A DNA stretch of 64,000 bases from CAVWUA01 sp963758025 (GTDB lineage: Bacteria; Planctomycetota; Planctomycetia; Isosphaerales; Isosphaeraceae). The DNA lies in NCBI GenBank assembly GCA_963758025.1, contig CAVWUA010000012.1, positions 1-64,000 on the forward strand. Reading direction: 5' to 3'. This document shows, in pieces, positions 1 to 9,245 of the stretch. The translations under genes were made by a program, and so were the position numbers. The notes beneath the pieces are model-generated. The model searched no databases, was not told the DNA's origin, and saw only the letters and a program-made list of their open reading frames with translations. Position 1 is the first letter of the stretch. Each line of letters opens with the position of its first letter.

Positions 1-205
1 GGCCTCGATCCGATCCTGGAACGAGCGGCGCGTTGGCGCGTTGCAGACCGAGCAGTTTTGACAGTGCCCGCGATCCTCCAGGAAGTGGTCTGCTCCGGCC
101 GCGGCGAGGGCGCAGGACCACGGCCGCGACGATCACCGCCGGCACCGCCAGGATCGCCGCGACGTTGGACATCATGTCTCGCAACCAGTTCGACCGATTC
201 CGCAT
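1..205 (-). CDS. small single-pass membrane protein, cut by left edge
   Basis: An ATG at 205 follows a good ribosome site (GGAGG, 5 bases upstream). The first residues are a short polar N-terminus, then one hydrophobic helix (about residues 12-28, rich in Ala/Val/Ile), then a basic stretch. Read straight, the frame stays open to the window edge. Around 90-115 another frame gives a cysteine cluster (HCQNCSVCN), and given the many indels in this window the real protein may switch into it, making a membrane-anchored protein with a small metal-binding Cys motif. It lies just downstream of the diadenylate cyclase on the same strand and could be co-transcribed. Family not recognised. Confidence 0.4.
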   Translation of the reverse strand, partial: MRNRSNWLRDMMSNVAAILAVPAVIVAAVVLRPRRGRSRPLPGGSRALSKLLGLQRANAPLVPGSDRG

Positions 206-288
206 CACGACCTCCGGTGATGAGCCATTTCCACCGTTCCTCATGGGGCGCGGGGATACCACGAATGGATCCCGGAGCTTTTTCGAAA

Positions 289-1280
289 TTATTGCGTGAC
301 GCTCACGGCCTCCGTCGCGGTTCCTGGTGAGGGGGAATCCATCATGTCGCGCTTTCTCGGGTTTGGTGGTGGCCGGCTCGGTGTCTTCTTCCTTCCACTT
401 CATGGCGCGGGCGTGGCGCATGGGGGCGATGCGGAGGATCGACCTCGCCCTTCTGGAAGAGGCGGACGGTGCCGGTGGACTGGCTGACGACGACGGCCAG
501 GGCGTCGGTGACGTTGGTGATGGCGGCGGCGGCCCAGTGGCGGGTGCCCAGGCCCTTGGGCAGGGTCAGGCCGGTGGTGGGGGCGTCGATGATACCGGCA
601 GGCGGCCTCGACCGTGCCGTCGCGGGAGACGACGAAGGCGCCGTCGAGCTGGGCGATCTCCTTGATCGCCTCGCGGACGCGGGGGTCGCGGAGGTTGCGC
701 TCCTTGCGGCGGTAGCCCTTGAACGGGTCGAAGCCGAGCGTGCGGGAGCGGGCAGAGCACCTCGCGGGCGTCGCCGACGACGATCAGGGTGCCGACGGCC
801 TTGCCCTCGCGCCCCTCGCGGCCGATCTCGACGGCGACGTCGACGACCGCCTTGAGCGTGTCGAACGGCACGCTGGTCTCCAGCGCCCGCAGGTCGCGGG
901 AGGTGAGCCGTTCGAGGTGCTCGCCCAGGCGGATGACGGCGATCGAGTCGAGCGCCTCGGCCTCGAAGCCGGAGTAGACGACGACGACGCGGGCGCCGGC
1001 CTTGAGCTGGTCGTCGGCGACGGCCTGGATCAGGGCCAGGGTGATCCGCTCGGTGATGGCGGCGTCGGTCGGCTCGATGTCCAGGGTGATCAGGCCGGCC
1101 TCCGCGGCGGCCTCGCGATGCCTGGACGAGGCCAGGGCGACCAGGAGCAGGGCGTCGGGGCAGGTCTCGCGGACGGCCTTCCAGTCCATCGAGCCTCGGG
1201 CAGGATCAACACGCCGACGGCCCCCAGGCGGGGACGGCCTCGCACGCCAGGGTGAACAGGCTGGTCGTGGCCTTGTTCAT
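289..1280 (-). CDS. diadenylate cyclase (DisA_N/DAC domain), frameshifted
   Basis: The protein makes cyclic di-AMP from two ATP. Joined frames give an N-terminal alpha/beta region of about 130 residues (starting MNKATTSLF, ATG at 1280), then a DAC domain: VGTLIVVGD, then GFDPFKGY, the catalytic LDGAFVVSRDG, and GTRHWAAAAIT, where the family usually has RHR. It ends in a KGE..LRIAP-type tail. The N-terminal region (VALASSRH through VVVYSGFEAEALDS) resembles the pyruvate-kinase C-terminal-like domain of archaeal DacZ; that match is by eye. Frame breaks fall near 1205, 750, 597 and 455, so no single frame carries the whole gene. The C-terminal end is uncertain; 289 is the first stop in one possible final frame. 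Confidence 0.8.
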
Positions 1281-1675
1281 CGCGTCGTGATCGGGGTCAA
1301 CGGCCGACTCAAGGAACGGAACGGGGAGCGGACATCGGGCGGAAGCGCGCGGAGCCGACGGCAATCCGCCGATGCGTCGCCCGGCCCGGTTCGAGAGACG
1401 TCACGGGTTGGGCCGGGCCAGAAGGGTAACAGGCAAGTCCCCACCCGCCAAGACGTTCCGGGTGAAATTGCGAGAGATACCCGCAAATACGGGGTTGGCG
1501 GGGATGGCTGACCCCGCCAGATTCCTACGCGCGCTCCGGTTGTGCCCGTCACCACACGCCCCGATCCCAACCGATCCACAACCGTCACGGGCAGGCCCGT
1601 TGAGGCTCGGCCCGATGTCGATGTCCGCCGGCTCAACGGCACACAGCCACGATCAGACCGGCGGAGGCTCGTCGC
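1281..1675. other. intergenic, no gene seen
   Basis: Open frames here have no ribosome sites or recognisable motifs. The stretch separates two minus-strand genes and should hold the promoter of the diadenylate cyclase gene, but no convincing -35/-10 pair was found. Confidence 0.4.
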
Positions 1676-2724
1676 TTACTTCGGCTCTTCGTCCTTGGGT
1701 TCTTCGCTGTCGGACTCCTCAGCCTTGGGTTCGCCTCCTCGGCTTGTCGTCTCGCTTGTCGGCCTCCTCGGCCTTTGGCTCGTCCTTAGGCTCGTCCTTG
1801 TTCTCTTCAGCCTTTGGCTCGTCCTTGGGCTCCTCCTTCTTTTCCTCGGCCTTTGGCTCGTCCTTGGTTCTCTTCAGTCTTTGGTTCTTCCTTGGCTTCT
1901 CTTCGGCCTTTGGTTCGTCCTTGGGTTCTTCCTTCTTTTCCTCGGCCTTTGGCTCGTCCTTGGGTTCTTCCTTCTTTTCCTCGGCCTTTGGCTCGTCCTT
2001 GGGTTCTTCCTTCTTTTCTTCGGCCTTGGGCTCGTTCCTTCTTCTCCTCGTCTTTCTTCATCTCCTCCTTGGGCTTGGCGGGCTCGGAGGGGGTGGCGGG
2101 CTCGGGCTTGACCTCGGCTTTGTGGCTCGTCCTTGGGTTTTCCTTGGGCTGGGCGGATTCGCCCTTGGCCTGGCGGGCCTCGCGGATGTAGCGGTTCAGG
2201 ACCTCCGCTCGGGTGTCGTAGAAGTCCTTCAGGCCCTTCGACGGCGGGACGATCCGGACGTTCTTCTGGGCGGTGACGCCCTCCATCTTGCCGTAGCCGG
2301 TGTACCAGGCGCCGAAGACTTCGATGCTGACGCCGGCCTCGGGGGTGGCCTTCTCGTTCTTCTTCAGCTCGTCGAGCTTCTCCTGGAGGACGGCGGCGTC
2401 ATTCGCGCGGCCGAGCACGAGGATGTCGAGGATCGGCGGCGGGTTGACGGTCGTCTTGACCAGGCCGGCGTCCTCGGCGGCGACGATCGCCTCGGCCACG
2501 GCGCGGCGGGCGGCCTCCAGCTTGGCCTCGACCTCCGGCGGGATGCTTGCGGGTTCCTCGGTCTTGGTCTCCGGGGCCTTGGCCTCGGCGGCCGCCGGTG
2601 GCGTCGTCCGGACGGTTTCGTTCTGGGTCTTCTTCTGCGGTTCATCCTGGGCGACCAGGCGCCCGGCGACAGTCAGGCCGAGCACCAGGGACAGGGAAAG
2701 AGCGATCGTGACGAAGCGTCGCAC
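1676..2724 (-). CDS. secreted protein with Lys/Glu/Pro repeat tail, frameshifted
   Basis: Starts MRRFVTIALSLSLVLGL, a clear signal peptide with a cut expected near AGRLVAQ. Residues about 30-200 form an acidic, helical N-terminal part followed by a compact segment (VNPPPILDILVLGRAND, then FGAWYTGYGKMEG) that looks like a real fold but is not recognised. The rest is a low-complexity tail of KAEEKKEEPKDEP units encoded by 39-base repeats and ending EESDSEEPKDEEPK. Indels near 2035, 1870 and 1740 break the tail; the stop at 1676 is reached only after correcting them. Probably a periplasmic or surface protein with an extended charged spacer. Confidence 0.6.
1912..2028 (-). repeat. 39-bp tandem repeat, three near-identical units
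   Basis: Units at 1912-1950, 1951-1989 and 1990-2028 differ at only a few positions and encode the 13-residue peptide KAEEKKEEPKDEP in the gene above. Degenerate copies continue to about 1690. The unit length is a multiple of three, so copy-number change would keep the frame. Confidence 0.9.
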
Positions 2725-3121
2725 CAGCGTGTCTCCTTACGAAAGATTTCGTTGTGTGGGAGGACGGATCGTTCCCTTGGAATCGTTGCCCCGTCCCCAT
2801 AGCGAAAATGGATGGGGACCGTCGCCGAGTGTAACGGTCGTCTGCCCGGCTTGCTAGAGCGCACCGGCTTCCGGTTCCCAAGCCGTTGCCGGCGGACGGG
2901 TGGCCGGAACCGCGCAAAGGGTTCCCTTGCAAGCCGCTCCGGCAGATCCAAGGCGGAACGTGACAGCGCGTTTGTCGTTCTCGTAGCAGAGGTCGTGCCA
3001 GATTTCGGGGGAATCGGTTATGTCGCCTGCCCGGATTTGCCGATCTGTAGGGCAAGGACATCGGCCGGGCCGTGGACGGTGCCGGGTATGGCCAACTTGC
3101 TATCGCAGGGAGGCACGCGAA
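2725..3121. other. divergent intergenic region
   Basis: About 400 bases between two divergently transcribed secreted-protein genes. It must hold both promoters. No confident -35/-10 pair, RNA gene or further coding sequence is visible. Confidence 0.4.
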
Positions 3122-5012
3122 ATGGCGCGAAAGACGCGACGGGCCAAGCCCGTGCTGGAAGAGCCTGGAGGAGCGGAAGCTTCTGAGCGGGTCACACAAG
3201 GAGCCTAACGAGAAGGACATCCCCCGGATCGCTCTGCAATTGCAGAATGATACGCCGGTCTCGGACCGGCGGTTCATTTACAGCACGCCGGAGGGCGGGA
3301 AGGTCGTTCTGACGCTCTTCGGGCTGGGGACGATGGCCGGGACGACCGTCAGATCCCGACGGTGTGCTGCACATCGTGTACGACAACACGGGCGCCGATA
3401 GCCGTATGCTGGCCCACGTCGCCGGGGGCAACGGCCGCGCGAAGCTGGGCAGCATCATCGATGCCGACGTCCCCGCGCTGGCGTTCAGCGGCATCGGCAG
3501 CAACCAGATCGGTGCGGTCAAATGATCGGGTTCGATCTGATCGACGGCGGCCTCATCAACCTGGCCGGCGGGGTCGGCACGCTCCAGCTCAACTCGATCG
3601 GCAGCAATACGCTGGTGGATCTCCGGTCCTTGCCGATCTCGGCCGGGACGACCAACCCCAGCCCGACCTCGCCGGTCGAGACGCTACAATTCGTCGAGAC
3701 GTCGAACGGCGGCACCGAACTGGCCGGTTTCGGCGGCTACACAGTCCCCGGGTCCGGTAGCGGGATCAGTGCCCAGGTCAATCCGAAGAACGTCACAACG
3801 ATCGTCGGTGCCGGCGGCCAGGTCCAGGTTCTCTCCGGCGGAGGACGACGACGACCGCGGAGCGCCCGCCGCCGGGGGTCAACGTCCTGGTCAATCAGAT
3901 CAACGGCGCGCCGGAGAACGCCCCGGTGCTCGGCCCGGCACAGCTTTACGCCTATGACCCCACGGCGAACTTGCTGATCCGGTTCGACGTCTACAGCGGC
4001 GATCCGCTCCAGGCGATCGAGGTGCCGGGCGGCGGCTCACCGCAGGCCGCGGTCGGGCTGTCCCGCCTCGAATGGCCGGCAGGTCGTCCTGGCGTCGGTC
4101 GGCCCGACCGTCTACGCGTACGATGTCGTCACCGGCGTGCCGGTCGGCTAATTCACCACGACGAACCTGGCCGATCAAGGGGTGACCAGCATCGACGGCA
4201 TCGGCGAGACCGACAGCCGGACGATCATCGTCGATTCCGAGCCGAACATGCCGGGCACGGCCCTGGTCCTCGACGTGTCGGCCAGTCTCGCCTCGGGAGA
4301 GGCCGTCACTAAGGGCAAGCGCGTTCGAGCCCGGACGCGAGTTCTTCCTGACGGGCGGGGCGACCGGCGTCGCCGGCCTGGGCCACGGCCTTTCTGACCG
4401 GCGCGGCCCATTTCGACTCCTTCCAGCCCAACCAGTTCCAGTTCGGCATCCTTGACCGTGAACACCACCAGCGGGCAGCTCCGCGAGTACGAGCGGACCC
4501 AGGTCAGCAGCCCCTCGTCGCTCTCGCCCGTCGATCCGACGACCCTCCGACCGAGGCGTTTGGCAGCCTCGACCAGCGCCTCGCCCTGATCACCGGCGTC
4601 AGCGACGGCAAGAACACCGTCACGCTGTACGACCCCAGCACGCTCTCTCGGCAGGGAAGCCATCACGCTGAACTACGGCAATCAACTGGCCGGTCTGAGC
4701 GAGTCGTTCCATCCCGAGCTTGGCGGCGCGGCCGTGATCAACGTCCGGGGCATCACCAACCTCATCCGCTCGCAGTACGTCAATGGGCTGGTGTACAACG
4801 ACATCGGTTACCTCAACCAGATCGGCATCAAGCCGGCGGTCGATTCGACGTTCATCGGTCTGCCGGTCGGCCACGTCAATATCGCCCGACGGCAGAACGT
4901 CCAGATCCTCTCGACCGCCCGCGCCCACAATGATCGGGGCGGCGTGACGGTCGTGCCCGACCTCAGGCCGGTCGGCCCGCTCGAACAGCCCACCGTCGGC
5001 AGGCCGGCGTGA
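3122..5012 (+). CDS. large surface/exported protein with LEERKLLS leader, heavily frameshifted
   Basis: The N-terminus reads MARKTRRAKPVLE then SLEERKLLS, a basic leader plus the L-E-x-R-x-L-L motif typical of planctomycete exported proteins. The body is rich in Gly, Val, Thr and Asn with beta-like repeats such as VLHIVYDNTG, LQLNSIGSN, VVLASVGPTVYAYDVVTG and LYAYDPTANLLIRFDVYSG; the YAYD/F-type stretches recall beta-propeller WD- or PQQ-like blades. The C-terminal part (VINVRGITNLI through FIGLPVGHVNIARRQ) is intact to the stop at 5012. Breaks lie near 3165, 3345, 3520, 3838, 4072, 4310, 4535 and 4650, with an in-frame stop at 4149. Function unknown; extracellular location inferred. Confidence 0.6.
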
Positions 5013-5152
5013 GCAGGCCGGACGGATCGAATCGACACCGGGTTCGGAATTGACGTGCCCTTGTTCGTGGTGTAGTGTACGCAAGTCACCTATCGGGGTG
5101 GCGTCGCCGAAACCGCGTTTCGATCCGTGACTGGAAGAAGGAGCCTCTGACG

Positions 5153-5674
5153 ATGGTAGGTCGCATGGCGCTGGCGGTTCTGGTCGTGGCCCTGGGCGTG
5201 GGGGCCGCGTGCCGGGCGGAGGACGGGGCGGGCCTCGACGCGAAGGCTGCGTTCGACCGGCTCAAGTCGCTGGATGGGGAGTGGACGACCCGGGTCGACG
5301 GCCATGGGCCGGAGGACGGCAAGATCCTGTATCACGTCACGGCGGGCGGCAGCACCGTGATGGAGACGATGTTCCCCGGCGCCGACCATGAGATGATCTC
5401 CATGTATCACCTCGACGGCGATGAGCTGCTCATGACGCACTACTGCGCCATGGGGAATCAGCCCCGGATGAAGCTCGACCGGGCGAACTCCGGCCCGGAC
5501 GAACTCCGTTTCGTCTTCGATGGAGGGACGAACTTCGATCCGAAGACGGCCCCGCACATCCACTCGGGCCGGATTCACTTCGAGGAGGATGGTGGGGTCA
5601 CGGGCGAGTGGGACGCCTTCCAGGGCGGCCGGAAGGCAAGGTCCATGACGTTCCGGATGAGCCGGCCGCGTTGA
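5153..5674 (+). CDS. secreted lipocalin-like hypothetical protein
   Basis: The ATG at 5153 follows GAAGAAGGAG. A signal peptide (MVGRMALAVLVVALGVGAA, cleavage near CRAED) precedes a roughly 150-residue domain beginning FDRLKSLDGEWTT. It continues with repeated short beta segments (ILYHVTAGGSTVMETMF, MISMYHLDGDELLMTHYC) and ends GEWDAFQGGRKARSMTFRM. The G-x-W start followed by an antiparallel strand pattern suggests a lipocalin or DUF1579-like barrel, a common secreted family in planctomycetes. No catalytic motif is visible. Uninterrupted frame of 173 residues. Confidence 0.65.
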   Translation: MVGRMALAVLVVALGVGAACRAEDGAGLDAKAAFDRLKSLDGEWTTRVDGHGPEDGKILYHVTAGGSTVMETMFPGADHEMISMYHLDGDELLMTHYCAMGNQPRMKLDRANSGPDELRFVFDGGTNFDPKTAPHIHSGRIHFEEDGGVTGEWDAFQGGRKARSMTFRMSRPR

Positions 5675-5781
5675 GCTGGGGAGGGTTGGCGATTGGCCCC
5701 TTGACCGGGCCGCGGGCTCCTCGTAGCGTGGGCGATCGTCGGAACGCCCACGCTCGCCCACGCTTCCCGGAGCCCTGGACC

Positions 5782-6709
5782 ATGCTCGCCCTCGCCCTGT
5801 CTATGATCGCCGTCCTCGCCGACGCCCCCCCGTCGGGCACGGACTTCGTGCCCCCCGAGGCGACGCTGGAGAAACTTTGGGGCGAGGGAAGCTTCACCGA
5901 GGGGGGCGCCCTGACGGCCGACGGCGCGATCCTGTTCTCCGACATCGGCAACCGCATCATGCGGCTCGACCCCAGAACGGGCGACGTGTCCGTCTTCCGC
6001 GAGCCGAGCGGGCGGGCCAACGGCCTGATCTTCGACCCCCAGGGGCGGCTGATCGCCGCCGAAGGGGCCAACACCGGCGGCGGCCGCCGCGTCTCGATCA
6101 CCGAGCCGGACGGCACGGTCCGCACCCTGGCCGAAGGCTTCCAGGGGAAGCGGTTCAACAGCCCGAACGACGTCGCCGTGGACGCCGAAGGGGCACGTCT
6201 ACGTCTCCGATCCCCGCTACGTCGGCGACGAGCCCCGCGAGCTGGATCAGGAGGCCGTCTATCGGATCGATCCCGACGGCTCGGTCCACCGCCTGGACAC
6301 GACGGCGAAGAAGCCCAACGGCCTGGCCGTCAGCCCCGACGGCCGGACCCTGTACGTCTCCGACAACGGCCCCGAGCGGAAGGCATTGCTCGCGCTGACC
6401 CTGGACGAGAACGGCGAGGTTTCCAACCCGAAGGTCCTGAAGAACTTCGGCGACGGCCGGGGCATCGACGGCATGACCGTCGCCGCCGATGGCAACATCG
6501 TCGCCGCCGCCGGCGCGGGGCCGATCGGCGGCGTTTACGTGTACGCCCCGGACGGCACCCCGCTCGACTTCATCCCCGTCCCCGAAACCCCCACCAACGT
6601 CGAGTTCGGCGGCCCCGACCGCCAGACGCTCTACATCACCGCCGGCAAGAGCCTGTACCGCATCCCGACGAACATGACCGGCTTCCACCTCTGGCCGCCG
6701 CGGTCGTGA
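5782..6709 (+). CDS. SMP-30/gluconolactonase-like beta-propeller, one frameshift
   Basis: A signal peptide (MLALALSMIAVLADA) is followed by a six-bladed propeller typical of SMP-30/gluconolactonase enzymes, which hydrolyse sugar lactones using a bound divalent metal. Visible blades include EGGALTADGAILFSD, RANGLIFDPQGRLIAAEG, FNSPNDVAVDAEG, HVYVSDPRY, KPNGLAVSPDGRTLYVSD, GIDGMTVAADGNIVAA and TPTNVEFGGPD; the Asn-Asp (SPND) and NGLA positions match the metal-site strands. One extra G in a GGGG run near 6188 breaks the frame. The export signal places it in the periplasm; the substrate cannot be told. Confidence 0.8.
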
Positions 6710-6742
6710 GGAGAGATTGTCGGCGGCGCGCGGACGGCGAAA

Positions 6743-7717
6743 TCATCCTCCGGATTCGTCGTCCGAACCCCGATCCGCCCGCCGTGTCCCGGCGACGTTC
6801 ACGCCGCTGCCGATGACGAGGTCGTGGTGATAGGCCCAGTCGTAAAGCCTGCCGGTGCGTGCGGGGGGAAGGACGGTCAGGTCGTCGAATCCTTCCTCGG
6901 CGAACCAGGATTTCAGCTCCTCGACCGTATGGTGGGACTGATACCGCGGCGCGTACCAGTCGAAGTTGTCGCAGACGCGCAGGGTCCAGTCGGGGTGGTT
7001 CGAGAAGTTCGCGACCTTGTTCAGCGTCGTGTTCAGGACGGGCACGCTTCCCAGCACGCCGACGCCGACGCAGAGGCGTTCGAGCATCCGGGGCGGCATG
7101 CGGGTGGTGACGGTGCGCAGGGCATGGTTGAGCCATTCCTGGGGCGGCGTGTTCTTGCGGTAGAGCCAGACGGCCAGCCGCCCCCCGGGCTTGACCCTCC
7201 GGGCCACCTCGGCGAACGCCCGGCGCGGGTCGGGGCTGTGGTGCAGCACGCCGATCGAGAAGACCAGGTCAAACGCCCCCTCGGCCAGCGGCAGGTCGAG
7301 CAGGTCGGCCTGGACGATCCGCACGTCGGGCAGGTCCTCGCAAAGCGTGGCGGCCTTCTCGACGGCGTCGCTCAGGTCGACCCCCACGACCTTCGCGCCG
7401 AGGCTGCCGAGCAGCCTCGTATAACGCCCGCCGCCGCATCCGGCATCGAGGACGAGCTTACCGGCGAGGTCGCGAGGGTCCAGCCCGGTCTTGACCCGGA
7501 AGACGGCCTCGTCTTCCTCGGGACGCGCCACGTCGTAGCGGTTCCACTGCCGGCCGAAGCTGGCGACGTACGACTCGCCCGCCAGCCTTGGCACGCCCCG
7601 GACGACCGGATATGAGCGGTCGCAGGTCGGGCAGTCGAGGCGCGTCTGGTCGTCGTTCGCCTTCAGCGGACCGTGGCACGACGGGCAGCGGAGCGGGCCG
7701 AGCAACTCGGCGTTCAT
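6743..7717 (-). CDS. class I SAM-dependent methyltransferase with zinc-ribbon N-terminus
   Basis: Residues about 5-40 carry CPSCHG and CPTC, a Trm112-like zinc ribbon that precedes many small-molecule or sugar methyltransferases. The Rossmann domain follows: VLDAGCGGGRY (SAM motif I), VVGVDLSD (motif II), and IGVLHHSPDP with RVKPGGRLAVW downstream. The C-terminal 110 residues (WYAPRYQSHHTVEELKSWF) are typical of the UbiE/Methyltransf_11 group acting on sugar or lipid substrates. I chose the ATG at 7717 because an AGAGAG ribosome site sits 9 bases upstream, whereas an ATG six bases earlier (7723) is too close to it. Divergent from tilS; substrate unknown. Confidence 0.8.
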   Translation of the reverse strand: MNAELLGPLRCPSCHGPLKANDDQTRLDCPTCDRSYPVVRGVPRLAGESYVASFGRQWNRYDVARPEEDEAVFRVKTGLDPRDLAGKLVLDAGCGGGRYTRLLGSLGAKVVGVDLSDAVEKAATLCEDLPDVRIVQADLLDLPLAEGAFDLVFSIGVLHHSPDPRRAFAEVARRVKPGGRLAVWLYRKNTPPQEWLNHALRTVTTRMPPRMLERLCVGVGVLGSVPVLNTTLNKVANFSNHPDWTLRVCDNFDWYAPRYQSHHTVEELKSWFAEEGFDDLTVLPPARTGRLYDWAYHHDLVIGSGVNVAGTRRADRGSDDESGG

Positions 7718-7847
7718 GACCATGATCTCTCTTCATCGTGGCGGTACAATGGGAAGGGTTGATCTTACGGAACGCGCGCGTGGATTGCATCCCGAACGGG
7801 GTCCGGCCGGCATTTCCTATAGAGGACGCGATCGGAAGGAGACGAGC

Positions 7848-9242
7848 ATGGCCGATCGGACGCCGAGCGACGCCGTGCCGATCCTCCCGCGCGTTCGCGC
7901 GGTTCTGCGGCGATGGCTGGCGGTGGATCACCCGACAGGCATCGTGGTGGCGGTCTCGGGCGGAGGGGACAGCGTCGGCTTGCTCCGGGCGCTGCACGTG
8001 CTGGCCCCGGAGCTGAATTTGCGGCTGTCCGTCGCGCACCTCAATCATGGCGTGCGGGGCGAGGCGGCCGAGGCCGACGCTCAGTTCGTGGAGGGCCTGG
8101 CCGCCTTGCTGGGCTTGCGGTTCAATCTCGGCCACTGGGCGCCGTCTCGTCCCGGCCACTTCGAGTCCGACGCCCGGCACGCCCGTTACTCGTGGCTCGA
8201 CACGGTCGCCCGGTCGCGCGGGGCCTCGATGGTCGCCGTCGGCCACACGCGCGACGACCAGGCCGAGACGATCCTGCATCGCATCCTCCGAGGTACGGGC
8301 TTGCGAGGGTTGAGCGGGATGCCGACGCGCCGGCCGATCTCGGAATCCGTCACCCTGATCCGGCCCTTGCTGAGCGTGACCCGGCGGGAGATCCGCGACT
8401 ACCTTGCCACACTCGGGCAGGACTTCCGCGAGGACGCGACGAACGCCGATCTCTCCCGCGCCCGATCCCGGATTCGCCACGAGCTTCTTCCCTGGCTTGC
8501 GTCCGAGGTCAACCCTCGGGTGGATGAGGCCCTGGTCCGCCTCGGGCACCTGGCCAGTGAGCAGCAGCGCTCGCTCGAACAGCGGCTGGACGTGCTGGAA
8601 CGCAAGGCGATGATCGCGGAGCGGCCGGATCGGATCGTCCTGGACCGCGTGGCCCTGCTTCGGCTCTTGCCGAGGCATCGCGTCGAGTTGCTGCGACGGC
8701 TCTGGCGGCGGCAAGGTTGGCCCGAGGGCCGCATGGGTGCAGAGCAATGGAAGCGGCTCGCCCGTCAGGTCGAGGGCACGTCGGGCCAGTACACGGTGGG
8801 CAGCGGAGTTGTGCTCACGAAGGGCCGCGTGGAGGTCCGTCTGGCTCGCTTTCCGTCCGCGCCGGACATGCCGCCAGGGCCGTTGCCCCTGGCCGTTCCG
8901 GGCGAGGTCTCGTGGCGGGGTGGGCGGGTCGTGGCGACGCTGGACGAAACGGACCTCTGCGACGAGACGATCGACCTGGACCGGCTGGAGCTTCCGTTGC
9001 AGGTGGTTCCGCCCGCGCCCGGGGATTGCTTTGATCCGCTCGGTATGGGAGGGCGGCACCGGCCGGTCAAGGACCTGCTCCGCGAGCGCGGCGTGCCGCC
9101 GGAGGACCGGCCTTGCGTTCCAATGGTGTGCGACGCGCGGGGGATCGTCTGGGTCGTCGGCCACCGGATCGCCGAACGGGTCCGGCTGACGGACGCGACC
9201 ACCCGTCGGCTCGGCCTGCGCTGGACGCCGCCGGAGGCGTGA
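7848..9242 (+). CDS. tilS: tRNA(Ile)-lysidine synthase TilS
   Basis: TilS attaches lysine to C34 of tRNA-Ile2 (CAU anticodon) so that it reads AUA; it is normally essential. The PP-loop SGGGDSVGLL is near residue 31, followed by VAHLNHGVRGEAAEADAQFV, VGHTRDDQAETILHRILRG and EDATNADLSRARSRIRHELLP, all family hallmarks. A C-terminal TilS domain (GDCFDPLGMGGRHRPVKDLL) is complete. At 464 residues it has normal length, and the frame is unbroken. The ATG at 7848 has GGAAGGAG ahead of it; the longer frame from 7716 would overlap the divergent methyltransferase and was not used. Confidence 0.95.
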   Translation: MADRTPSDAVPILPRVRAVLRRWLAVDHPTGIVVAVSGGGDSVGLLRALHVLAPELNLRLSVAHLNHGVRGEAAEADAQFVEGLAALLGLRFNLGHWAPSRPGHFESDARHARYSWLDTVARSRGASMVAVGHTRDDQAETILHRILRGTGLRGLSGMPTRRPISESVTLIRPLLSVTRREIRDYLATLGQDFREDATNADLSRARSRIRHELLPWLASEVNPRVDEALVRLGHLASEQQRSLEQRLDVLERKAMIAERPDRIVLDRVALLRLLPRHRVELLRRLWRRQGWPEGRMGAEQWKRLARQVEGTSGQYTVGSGVVLTKGRVEVRLARFPSAPDMPPGPLPLAVPGEVSWRGGRVVATLDETDLCDETIDLDRLELPLQVVPPAPGDCFDPLGMGGRHRPVKDLLRERGVPPEDRPCVPMVCDARGIVWVVGHRIAERVRLTDATTRRLGLRWTPPEA

Positions 9243-9245
9243 GGC

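Noticed and set aside
1277..2802. Two long frames around the KEEP-repeat gene (1277-1642 minus, 1372-2802 plus)
   Set aside because: Low-complexity shadows of the 39-bp repeats and GC-rich spacer; no start signal.
7458..9164. 568-residue minus-strand frame
   Set aside because: Antisense to tilS, whose product is unmistakable.
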